64,000 nt of DNA from Himantopus leucocephalus (lineage: Eukaryota > Chordata > Aves > Charadriiformes > Recurvirostridae), in assembly GCA_003993805.1 (NCBI GenBank), contig RSEF01000001.1, forward strand, positions 147,658,720 to 147,722,719. The letters are read 5' to 3'. Below are positions 27,281-37,180 of this stretch, in pieces. How positions within the stretch are numbered: position 1 is the stretch's first letter; each line of letters begins with the position of its first letter. Below the pieces are notes generated by a model. It had not been told where the DNA came from, did not search any database, and worked only from the letters and a program-made list of their open reading frames with translations. A program made the translations under genes and the position numbers.

Positions 27281-28630
27281 ATTAGGCTGGGAAAGGTGAG
27301 ATAAGAAGCAGGCAATGGCAGCCCTGTGTTGTTCAGAGCTGTTTTTCTGCCACGAACGAGTATTTAAAGAGCTACAGGAGCAGGAGTGATCCCAGGCTTT
27401 TAGAAATACCTGTGAATGGAGTGCAATAAATACACAGGAAATGTGTCTGAAGAAGTACAGAGACAAAAGGTTTATATTCCCTTTTTGTAGCCATTACTAG
27501 GATACCAAGTGGTATAAAAATGACTGTCTTGGGCCTGATTCTGATCTCCCTGGTTATCAACTGGGAGAGCTGCCTGGCTGTGAACCTGCTGGGAGATTAG
27601 TGAGGCTGTTTTGTGCACTGATTTCCTAAAATATGTGATTAGTCATAATCATGCTTCAAAACACTACACCCATTCTTCTAAGTATTTTTTTTATGACTTA
27701 TAGAAAGTTATCTGCCCACCCGAAAGTTAGGGGGTTTTCAGTGTTTCATTCTATAGATAACAGTTTGTGGGTCACAGGGAGAATAATATCTTCCTGCATT
27801 TTATTATCATGTACAGAGAAAGGAACAAGAGGAGGTGACTCCCACATGTTAATACCTAGCCTGTGAGCTCTTGTGCAAAGTGGATTTTTTTCTGGGTTAG
27901 TATATTGTGAGCATGAAATAGCCTGTACCATTCACTCATGCACCCTTGGCAGATTCTGACATTTCACAAGATTTTTTCATGGTCAGCAAGAAGCCCTGTG
28001 GAGGATGATGGAGAGCCCAGTTCTGCTCAAGTGCTGGAGCCCCTCTGCTTGTGCTCAACGAAGAGTGGAGGACTGGCCATGTCATGCTCTATACACAGTG
28101 CTGGGCAGACCAAAGCAGCATTTGCCAAAGATCCACTTTGACGCCACGTGATTTAACCTGAGATCCTGACATTTTTATATGCTAAACTAAGTGATGCTAT
28201 GCAGCCTTATATTGATGTTAAATGGCAAATCCTTATGTAGGCAAGGCAAAAAGCGTTGCCCAGTTAAGTATAGCAACTCATAGCTATGTATAGAGTTTGT
28301 TATGTTGTACAAGCCTCATTTATTAAACAGTGTCTGGACTGTACTTTTGGCAATAGTGCTATGACAGCATGGTACACCCTTGGTATATTGCTGTATATTA
28401 TAGCATTGGTAGAAAGGAAAGGATGGACAAAAAGGACTACAAAGGCAAAACACCTTCTGGGGACTGAGCGACTGTGGAGAAGCCCAGGCATCAACCCCTG
28501 CTGCTTACAACTGCTAACCACAGCTCTGAGTACACAGGCCTGCTAACATCAACAGTGGCTTTCGGTTGGGCAGAAATATCTCTGTTTCAGCAGTTATGGT
28601 GAGGACTGCACAGAGAGAAGCTTTTCCTAT
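27281..28630. other. Gene-free unique sequence with one possible repeat edge
   Basis: No gene is recognised. At 27531-27551 the string GGGCCTGATTCTGATCTCCC matches the usual first 20 bases of the same ancient repeat type seen at 27201-27280, but nothing convincing follows, so it may be a second truncated copy or chance. Open frames stay under 105 codons. Confidence 0.55.
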
Positions 28631-28662
28631 AGACTGATCTGATGGTCTCTTCTAGCCCTGCC
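28631..28662 (+). mobile_element. Probable old CR1 3'-end fragment
   Basis: AGACTGATCTGATGGTCTCT followed by TCTAGCCCTG resembles the last bases before the octamer tail of older CR1 families (GACT.GATGATCTCT...CCCTTCCAGCCCTA in sense orientation). No octamer repeats follow and only about 30 bp can be aligned by eye, so the call is tentative. Confidence 0.35.
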
Positions 28663-28845
28663 AGGAAAGGACGGCTCTTTCTGATGCTGGTCTAGGCTAT
28701 TGCCTTCCTGCACTTATGCGATTGACCCTCTGCCATGTCAGCACCTTTTTATTCCAACCCATGCGACAGGGCTGTTTTCCTTCTCACGTGAATATTCATT
28801 ACCTGGGAAATTCAGGCTCCCTGGGTAGGCAACACAAATAGGAAA

Positions 28846-28866
28846 GGGGGTGGGTGGATGGGTGGG
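28846..28866 (+). other. G-quadruplex-forming motif
   Basis: The plus strand carries G5-T-G3-TGGAT-G3-T-G3, which is four G3+ tracts with loops of 1, 5 and 1 nt. That meets the standard G3+N1-7 pattern with short loops known to favour stable parallel quadruplexes. It lies in a GGTG/GGAT-rich simple tract that continues to about 28874. The motif is certain from the bases. Folding or function in vivo is inferred only. Confidence 0.8.
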
Positions 28867-29059
28867 TGAGAGAGTTTCATGCTTTATGTCTGGCCAGCTG
28901 AACACATTGATGTTCCCAAACCCACTCAGGAGTGAAAGGGATGCTTCAGCAGCCTTCCACTACCAGAAATGTGGATGTCATTTCCTCAGTGCCATGAAAT
29001 ATTCTTGTTTCCCGCATGCTGCAGGGGGGAATCCAGATTGCCCCTGGGTTTAATTGACA

Positions 29060-29270
29060 CACTTTGTATTTGCTGTTGGTTATTTTTCTGCTAATATTCT
29101 TTAGCTTTCATCAGTTTCTGATTGATTTCTGGTATGGAAAACCATGTGTGCACAGCTGTGAATTTGAGGGGACTGAAATCCAAATGCTATTAATTGAAGG
29201 GCACAATCACGGAAAAATAATATATGCAGAGTTAGTTTGGCTTTTTCCAAATGACTTCCTTCTTCATTAC
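29060..29270. other. Candidate conserved non-coding element
   Basis: The block contains long low-complexity-free AT-balanced sequence with homeodomain-type strings (CTATTAATTGAAGG, GAAAAATAATATATGC) and TTTGTATTTGCTG, and no repeat similarity. A 100-codon frame (29064-29366) spans it but shows no domain. The call rests on compositional resemblance to developmental enhancers and needs cross-species alignment. Confidence 0.25.
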
Positions 29271-29410
29271 TGTTCCTGGGAAGGAGAGGAGGTGTACAGT
29301 TTTAAAGAATGCGGAAGCACCAGGCAGTTGGAGGGAAGGCATGTTGATCAGGCTGCAGTTCTGTGACATGGTTCCTAATGAGCGGGAATCAACATCCATT
29401 ACTTCAGCTT

Positions 29411-29455
29411 ACCAGATCAGTCCCCACTCTCCTGCTTGCTCTCTAACCACTCCTT
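29411..29455 (-). repeat. Possible second tRNA-derived SINE-like fragment
   Basis: Read on the minus strand, GGAGTGGTTAGAGAGCAAGC resembles the start of the same AGTGGTTAGAGCACT repeat proposed at 14000-14100. The following bases (AGGAGAGTGGGGACTGATCTGG) partly fit. The match is short and imperfect. Confidence 0.25.
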
Positions 29456-29700
29456 CAAAAGTGTTATTTAAACTCTAGGCTGCTGGAGACTCACAGGCTT
29501 CATGCAACCACAAAAGCATATACGCAAGCACATATGCATAAAGAGCAATGAAATGATAACTGTTCCACTCTGTCATTTAATGCTTGTAATTTAGAAGAGA
29601 TTATTTATCTTGGTTTTGCTTTGACAGAAGAACAGTGGATTTTTTTTTAAATATATTTTCCCAGTTCAGGAGGTTAAGAACAATTCTGTGCCTGCAGGGC

Positions 29701-29832
29701 GGGAAAAAAGAAAAGAACAAGAAAGAAAGGGGGGGAAGAAGAGGAAAAAAAGAAAAAGTCTGTCCATGTCTGGATTTCAGAGGGATGGCTCCAGCAGCCT
29801 CATTCTTCCCTCCTTCCCTTCCTCTCTTCCTC
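29701..29832. repeat. Polypurine tract paired with a polypyrimidine tract
   Basis: 29701-29758 is purine on the plus strand except for one C at 29718 (GGGAAAAAAGAAAAG...GGGGGGAAGAAGAGG...). After 44 bp, 29803-29832 is 30 nt of pure pyrimidine (TTCTTCCCTCCTTCCC...). The two can partly pair to give an imperfect stem, and each alone is a candidate triplex (H-DNA) region. This is low-complexity DNA. Open frames crossing it (71-100 codons) merely reflect lysine/glutamate-rich translation of the purine strand. Confidence 0.75.
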
Positions 29833-29975
29833 AGTCCCCCACCCCTTTGTGTGCTAAAGTTACAACCCAAGGACTTGGAGACATTTCAAAGGAGCGTCAC
29901 TAATGAAGACCACATGTGCGCTGTTCCTCTTGTTTAGTTCAGAACAAAGCTGAACTGTAAGAGCCTTCTCTCTAC

Positions 29976-30000
29976 GGGGGGAAAAACACGTCTTCCCCCC
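29976..30000. repeat. GC-stem hairpin with CACGTC loop
   Basis: GGGGGGAA (29976-29983) is the exact reverse complement of TTCCCCCC (29993-30000), separated by the 9-nt loop AAACACGTC. The 8-bp stem has six G-C pairs. No T run follows and nothing nearby looks like a transcript end, so it is recorded as a structure only. Confidence 0.6.
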
Positions 30001-33000
30001 TTCCCGATTACCCACCCACAGTTTATGAATGAGGCTTTCTCAGGTAACCACCGCTTCGTATCAGAACAGTTTCAGGAGGAAATCAATCATCTTTCCAATA
30101 GAAAGCCGTCAGGCAAAGAGCATGCACTTCCTTCGCCAAAACATCAGTGGTGACATTGAAACACCCACGTACTTGACAGTGCTGCAGCCTTTGGCCCTCG
30201 TGCTTGCACAGCAGCAGAACATTCGCTGTAACATTTTTTCATTTGCGTTTGGGATGCCTCCTGCACATTGTCTCAGGTTTGTACAGGGAGGTGGGCCACA
30301 GCAGGGCCTGCTTTCTGAGCAGCGCCAACCGAGGAGGATGCTGAAATCCAAGACTAAAGCACATAATTTCCCATCTCTGTTTGCAATTAACTGCGTTTCA
30401 GGAAAGACTTCCAGCAAGTAATGGGCAGTGGATCACCACAGTGGTAGTTTTATCTGCCACCTGAATTTATGATTTCATGTCCACTTGGTGCTCCCTTCTC
30501 AACAGTGTTTTGCAGTTGGTGGCCATCCAGCCCCAGCAGCGGCCATCTAGGAGTGAGGCAAGTGGTTGAGGGCTCCCTCTGAGAGAGCATTTGGGTCCTT
30601 GCTGGGCTTACAAAGGGGTCAGCTCTTTCTCCCAGCCAAGTTCCCAGTGCCCTCATTCCCTGACAGTGGTTAACAGCAGCGCTGCGGGGTAATGGCAGAC
30701 AATAAGCGTGGGCCAGCCTCACCTCTCCTCAGATACTCCTTCTGAAAGGAAGACATCACTGGGAGGTAGTATCGGTCTCTTTAGACAAGCCAGTTGGCAG
30801 CCCTTGGACTGCCGTGGTATCAGAGCACAGGCTGTGTCACTGGGCAACTGAAGTGTCTTCCTTCCCACATGGCACTTCTGCAGGAAGGCCCAGGAGAGTG
30901 GCTGGGACAGGGATAATCCTCAGGTTTTCATTCCATGGACACACAAAAAGGTCTGGGGAGTCTGCCAAGGAGAGGGGCAGGGCTGACTGTGTGAGGGGAC
31001 AAACCGACTGAGGGGCTTGGAAACATGGCATATACCTTCAGTTTGGTTTTCTACTAAGAATCAGCCTGATGCAGAAATGCTTTATATGCACAGGTATGCT
31101 TCATACTTAGGTCCACCAGCCAATTTCAGCTGGCAGAAATATCTCAGAGCTATTAATTTTCTAACACGCTCATTAAAATACATGATGAGGGAGTCAAATC
31201 TCTTAATTCTGTTGCTCACAAAACTTTCGGGCATTAAGAGAAGCCAACAGCAGTGGATGAGGGTATGTGAGAACACAAGGAAAGTGCCCAGAAGATACCT
31301 ACCAACCTACAAAGTGGCAAACTCATGGATGATTGACTGTAGAGCAAGATAAAAGCAGCCATAGGTTGCTGTCTGTCCATGGTGACAGACATCATGGACA
31401 TAATCCTGCTGCTGTCTCAGACAGCTGAGCACTATAATGGAATAAATAAATATGAAGACAAAATAAAATACGCAAATAAATCTGAACAACATCAAAGCCA
31501 GTGTGCAGTAGTGGTTGCTGCTAAAGCTGTACCTATTTTCTGACAGGAAGCTCTTCCGGCACAACTGCCTTTCAGAGCTGTTTCTGGTTTCCAACAGTAT
31601 AGGGGTTTGTTTCTATAACAAATATACTCCTGTGGATGAAACTGCTAGTATTAAAAATAAATGGGAAGGGGGAAGTGGATTCTATGGAAAAGTGACTTCA
31701 GAGGAAGAGAAGTGACCTCTGTGTGTTGGTTAGTGAGAAAAAGATCAGTGGAAGCATTTGAAGGATCATAGGACTTTTTATAAAATCACTTTTAAGTACA
31801 GGATTAAACCATAGTATATATATGGAAGAAGACATAGTCTGAGGATGGTTGTTTGTTCATAAGTGATCTAGGGTTAACAAAGCATTCCAGGGTTTTATGA
31901 AAGCACTTTTAAACAAATAAACATTACCCTGCAGTATTTACAAGCTAAGCACTTCAACATAATCTCCATGCATGAGAACCTGAGAGGAAAATTGATTGAA
32001 ACCCCATGATAAACTGTTTTGTTTCATTGCCTAACCTCATGGCAGTACAGAACAGCAGATACAATAAATAATGAAAAAATGTCAAATTTTAAATTTCCAA
32101 TGCATTTAATCACCCAAAGTGCAATTTGGTAATCAATGTGGAACACCTAAAATATTTCCATCCTGGAAATTTCCTTTTAAAGAGGTATCTGGACTTTTTT
32201 TTTGAATAGTATCAAAACAGGTGAGGTTTCTTTTTCCAGTGTAAGGTGACATTATTTATGCAGACCAAGGGATTGCCATAGCCTTGGCTTCTTTAAAGCC
32301 TCCCCAGGTTGCAGGCTGTTCACCAAATAAGGTATCCTAAACATTTCTGCTGCTTCTGGATTCCTCTTCTCCCCACCAGGTTTTTTTGCTGAGTATCTTG
32401 TCTGCCTTCCAAACACATCGTGAGGTCCTTAAATCTAAACCAGCTGTGATTTCATTCAGCACTGATAAAATAAGATTGAGTGGAGCAGGACCGTGCTCCT
32501 GGGGAAAGGAGAAGACAGCTCTGGAGTATGGTCATGAACAGGAAAGCAGCGGGGATCTCCTCTGCAGTTCTTCCCACCTGCCTGAAAAGGGATTGTCCGA
32601 CCTTCCCATCCACTTCGCTCTGGAGTATGGGAGTGCTGCCACACAGATCCTGGTCCCAGCAGAGGCCAGAGGACTTGGCCTCCTCACTGGTTTTCCTCTC
32701 TCGGTTTTTGAGTTCAGCTGGGGCGCTTTGGGTGGGCTTATGCTGTTTCTCTGATCCGCTCAGTGAGCAGAGCAAGGCGCAAGGAGTCAGCGTCCGAGTA
32801 ATCTAGCTGGCATTGCCTGCCCCAAGGTTACTCACTGTCGAGTTTGTTGCCCTCATTTCTTCTGACCCCAGATCTTCTGATCTCTCACACCATTTCATAA
32901 TTTAATTTTGTTACGGGTAACTGACTTTCCAGAGCAGTCTGTTTTTAAAGATAGCAAGGAGTAAATAAAAGAAAAGATGTAAAATGGGGAAAAATAAATT

Positions 33001-35499
33001 GTTTTATGCCAAATTCCAAACTGCTGCTTTGAATATTTTCATTGCATAACAGATGTTGCCTTCACTGCTAAATTCCCCCTCATTTTTAAGGCTGACCTAA
33101 CCGGCCTGGTTTCCCCAGCCAGCTGAGGCTGTGGAAATGTCACCTCTGTGAGGCCAACCCCGGGCACGGCTGCATTGGCTGCTGAGTGATCCGGACACCA
33201 GTCCCATAAGCATAATCCCAGCATGGGTTACTGTCTCTTCCACAGCTCCTCTGGGCCATTTTGTGTAGTGGAACGAACAAGACACTGACTGACTCCACAG
33301 TCTGTTGGATCAGTGTCACAATTAACCTTCTCTCTGAAGAACTATGTAGACAAATTAGCAGTGATTCTTTGGGTTTTGGCAATCTCTCTCCTGGTACATA
33401 TGTCACGAGCACTGCTCTGCACAGCGCAGATGCCGTTGCAATACATGTGTGTAAAAGCATTTCCCATACCCACAGCAGATTCAAACATAGATACACATGT
33501 GGCAGTAGGCTGGTTGGTTTGAAAGCATCTATCTTTTTAAGAAGGGGGAGAGCTAATAGTACAAAATACCGAGGCAGAACAGCAGCCTTTCATTTTTTTC
33601 CTACAATAGTGGTGTGCAAGAGCTGTGAAGTGAGAAAGCATGTTACATCTTGAAAGGCAAACATTCTCACAGCAGTATCGGCTGTGGAAGCAGCCCGGTT
33701 GATTCATGCAGCAGTAACATTTTCCTTAAGTGAAGATTAGCTCTGAAGCTCCAGTATCTGTTTTATGGCATCTCAACCCATTTTCTTCAGGAAATTCTCC
33801 CTATTTCTTGCTTCATAACTGTCAGTAGTGTTCCCCTATCTCTTTAAAACCATGGTACTGACTCAGTCTGTTTTGAGACAGAAAGCTATTTTGACTTACA
33901 GGTTCAATTCCTGTTGACTCAAAAGGGAGGAAGAAAATGCGGAGACTGAGAATGAAAACATTTCTTATTCCAGACATTACTAACAGGCAAATGTCATTAA
34001 GGAACGGATGGCATTTGTTCACAAACTTTTAAAAATATTTTTTACCGGCTGAGGTTTAGTTCTGCATGTGTTTTCTAGCGGACGCTGCCATGAAGACAAG
34101 TGAATCTGGATGTGCTCTTTGCTTCAGCAGTTGTATGAGGCAGCTTTCTTCTTGGCTGGGATCTCCGAAAGGAGCCTGAGTAGGGCTTGTGTGTCCTCCC
34201 GTCCTCACCGAGGCACCTGCAGGATGTCTGCCATCAAAATGAACACAGGTCTCGCTTCTCTACCCATTTGGCCAAAAGGGGAATAATACAGTTATGCTGG
34301 CAGGGATTTCCGGAAGACTGTGGTTTTCAGAGTTCAGCTTTATGGACTTTAAAATCTCCCACGTCACAGGTCTGTGTAAATATGATGGAAAACGGGAAGG
34401 GAAAAGTGCTGCTCAGACACAATAAGAAAACCATTACTAGTCATTGTGGTTCGGATGAGGGCTGATGTTTGTAAAGCAGGAATCTCTTAGAGAAAGGCTT
34501 GACAAGTGGATCAGCTGCAGAACGAGACCTCTCTCCTCCCATCACCACACTGTTTCAGCAGATCAGTTCTGGAGAGCTTTCTGCTGAAGGTCGTAGGAGC
34601 ATGGGGCTGAGAAGAACTCCTCTTTCTTGTGCCCATGGTCTCTCCTGGAGTACAGCAGGAAGAAAAGAAAATAGAAAGTCTCCTATTGTCCCATCCAAGA
34701 GGAGCCTGTGCCTGGTGCCCTGCGGTGGAAATCACTCATCTCTCTACTGCAGGAGTCCTCCCTCTGCAGATTTCAGTCTCATCCCTGTAGGTACCGGAAA
34801 TGCTTCAAAGTGTGACTGCTCCTTCCTACCTCCTCAGCAGAAAAACTCATCTCCAGGGAGACGGGAATTTCATGTGTGATAATTTAGCTGTCTTCCATCA
34901 GCCCTTGGGCATTGATTATCAAGTACAGCAAGTGCCCTATCCCATGCTAGTGCGCTCATTGCCTTTCCACCCTCCAGCACTGAATTTGTTAAGGGATTTC
35001 GGCTCCTCATGCCGCATCTCCAGGAAAATGTAGGGGTTTGGTCAAACAAGGGCTTTTAAGCCACAGATCACATCCTGTGCTAAAAAGGGACTTTTGTGTC
35101 TGAAAAATGCATATTGAGGTGGTCACCTTAAAAAGAAACAGTGCTGTATATTTTTCATCCTGGTTGCTGCTGATTGTACTTGAAATACTAAATTGTATGG
35201 GGGGAGGGGGGAGACGATAGACAGACAGACTGTCAAGCCGGCTCCCTGACAAAATCGAGCAGTTGCTGGAGGAGTTGCCAAATGAAGACCCGTCCTATCA
35301 AAAGTGCCAGAGAAACACCCTCCCCAGACCCTTCCCCATATGCAGGGGACTGCGTAATGCCAGGGGTGAGGAAGGAGAGACTGCAGGAGGGCAGGTCTGG
35401 GTGCGCACACAGCAGCAGCCGGGGAGCCTTGCACGATGGAAGCGAGCCCTGGAAAAGCAGCCATATTTTAAATGATCTTCCAAGGCTCCCTCTTAGCAA

Positions 35500-35700
35500 G
35501 CATTAAGAGATTTCCTACAAGCACAGGAGCTGATCTGGGGATTTCTTTTGCAGCTGCTTATTTAAAAATCAGCCATTGTCCTTCCTTAATCTGAATTCAG
35601 ATCAAGCCAGCTATTAATATTGCTGTTATACTCATTAGAAAGTCTTATTTTTAATTCATCTGTAACAAGGTGACATAAGCAAAGAATATAGGATCATAAC
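35500..35700. other. Candidate conserved non-coding element
   Basis: AT-balanced, non-repetitive sequence has clustered homeodomain-type strings (GCTATTAATATTGCTG, TTTTTAATTCATCTG) and CTGCTTATTTAAAAATCAGC. It lies within 500 bp of a similar block at 35950-36130. The call is by composition only. Chance is a real alternative, and conservation has not been tested. Confidence 0.25.
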
Positions 35701-35949
35701 ACAACCTTGACACTGAAATGTGAAGAGCACAGCATTTCTTCATGGCACATATCAAGCAAGGGATTCTTGCACTGCATTGATACAAGTGTAAAAGGAAGGT
35801 GCATTAATTTCAACAGCTGCAAGATCTTTTTAAAAGAAGGTTTTCTCTCTCATCTTTTTGTCCAGATTCTCATACTTGTTTACGGCTATTTTCAGAAAAA
35901 AAAAAAAACAAGTAGATGCTGTGGTGTCTGAGTCTGTATAAGGGAGTTT

Positions 35950-36130
35950 GGTTTTCTTGATTGTAAATTTGGCTTATTAATCTGAACAGAAGGCAGCTGT
36001 AAATTTCTAGCTAAATTTATATTTAGGTGTCAGACCAATATTGTTGCTAATTTGAATTGTATGATATTGCTTTAAAATTAATGATTATTAAAGGCTTGGT
36101 CTATTTTTTTAAAGCCTGTTTTCATTACTT
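35950..36130. other. Candidate conserved non-coding element with TAAT cluster
   Basis: The block contains GTCAGACCAATATTGTTGCT, TAATTTGAATTG and the near-symmetric TTAATGATTATTAA at 36078-36091, which packs several TAAT homeodomain cores, some overlapping, into 14 bp. No repeat similarity is seen. The dense TAAT spacing is typical of developmental enhancers, but this remains an inference without alignment. Confidence 0.3.
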
Positions 36131-36314
36131 TTCTAAGTGCAATAACTTAAGACCAGATCAATAAACTGTGTAAGTACAAATATTCCCATCCCAACACAGA
36201 ACATAACCTAGACTGAACTCTGCGATTATGAGTTTAAATGGAAAATATGAGTGTTCTCTTCAAATACCCCTACTGGGATGGCAATGGGGAAGGGGATTGT
36301 GTTTCCTGTTTATA

Positions 36315-36651
36315 ATAGACTCCATAACAGCTGAAAAGTAGTTCTGATTTAGATACAGCGACCACTGAATATCCGGTTAACTCTCAAGATTCCCACTCCT
36401 TTCTGAGCCTTCTTGTCTCTCTGTGGGGTTTGAGTCAGACTGTTCTTTCCTTCCCAGCCTTTCCTCCCACAGTCAAAATTGCNATAGACTCCATAACAGC
36501 TGAAAAGTAGTTCTGATTTAGATACAGTGACCACTGAATATCAGGTTAACTCTCAAGATTCCCACTCCTTTCTGAGCCTTCCTGTCTCTCTGTGGGGTTT
36601 GAGTCAGACTGTTCTTTCCTTCCCAACCTTTCCTCCCACAGTCAAAATTGC
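36315..36651. repeat. 168-bp direct duplication around a single N (assembly artefact)
   Basis: 36315-36482 and 36484-36651 are the same 168-bp sequence, both starting ATAGACTCCATAACAGCTG and ending CACAGTCAAAATTGC, separated by one N at 36483. I count four substitutions (about 98% identity) and no length change. Equal length, exact abutment on the N and the low divergence fit two overlapping contig ends, or two haplotypes, left unmerged. The true genome probably has one copy. A 61-codon minus frame crossing the N is therefore spurious. Confidence 0.85.
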
Positions 36652-36879
36652 GCAAGGCCAAATATGGATCCCTGTAACGGCTATGAAGCCTCTTGTAACA
36701 GGTAACTCTGGCTGAGAATCTAATAACCCTGGTGTTGTGGGGCAGAGCAAGACATATTTTTGCTATTTATATGAGATAAGAAGGGTTTGGATCAGATGAG
36801 AAGGGGCTCTTTCGACTGTGGGGCATGTATCCCGGTGTAGAATAATTATCATGCAGTAATACCTCCATGAGGAAATGTT

Positions 36880-37180
36880 TCACAGAATCACAGAATCACA
36901 AAATAGTCACGGTTGGAAGGGACCTCTGGAGATCATCTAGTCCAGTCCCCCCACCAGAGCAGGGTCACCTACAGCAGGTTGCACAGGACGGCATCCAGGC
37001 GGGTTTTGAATGTCTCCAGTGTGGGAGACTCCACAACCTCTCTGGGAAGCCTATTCCAGTGCTCTGCCACCCTCAAAGGAAAGAAGTTCCTCCTCATGTT
37101 AAGATGGAACTTCCTATGCTCAAGTTTGTGCCCGTTACCTCTTGTTCTAATGTTTACATTACAGGTCCCTAGTAAGAAGT
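36880..37180 (-). mobile_element. CR1 LINE, 5'-truncated, 3' end with ORF2 tail
   Basis: The element lies on the minus strand. On the plus strand its 3' end appears first, as two tandem copies of the octamer CACAGAAT (ATTCTGTG in sense) near 36882-36897, followed by the typical GGTTGGAAGGGACCTCTGGA and GATCATCTAGTCCAGTC. On the minus strand a frame is open from 37184 to a TAG stop at 36969-36971. It reads the conserved C-terminal tail of CR1 ORF2: RTRGNGHKL, then HWNRLPREVV (about 37035-37064), then the final TRLDAVLCNLL. The HWNRLP motif is intact. The endonuclease and reverse-transcriptase domains are absent, so it is a dead 5'-truncated insertion, about 300 bp long. Confidence 0.93.

Larger units (their letters stand above)
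30001..36314. other. Gene-free sequence, moderately GC-rich then AT-rich
   Basis: No exon, RNA gene or transposon recognised. 30-35 kb is moderately GC-rich, and here frames up to 130 codons (30029-30421, plus) are open on both strands at once and lack domains. 35.4-36.3 kb turns AT-rich. An A13 run lies at 35896-35908, and a G-rich run (GGGGGGAGGGGGGAGA) near 35199-35214. Two candidate regulatory blocks (35500-35700, 35950-36130) are listed separately. Confidence 0.6.

Noticed and set aside
29688..29903. Lysine/arginine-rich 71-codon frame
   Set aside because: It is simply the translation of a polypurine low-complexity tract.
30029..30421. 130-codon plus frame and 102-codon minus frame
   Set aside because: Mutually overlapping frames in GC-richer DNA with no similarity to known families.
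33898..33914. tRNA T-arm-like hairpin with a B-box (GGTTCAATTCC)
   Set aside because: The 5-bp stem and 7-nt loop are perfect, but there is no A-box, no matching acceptor stem and no anticodon arm in the expected positions.
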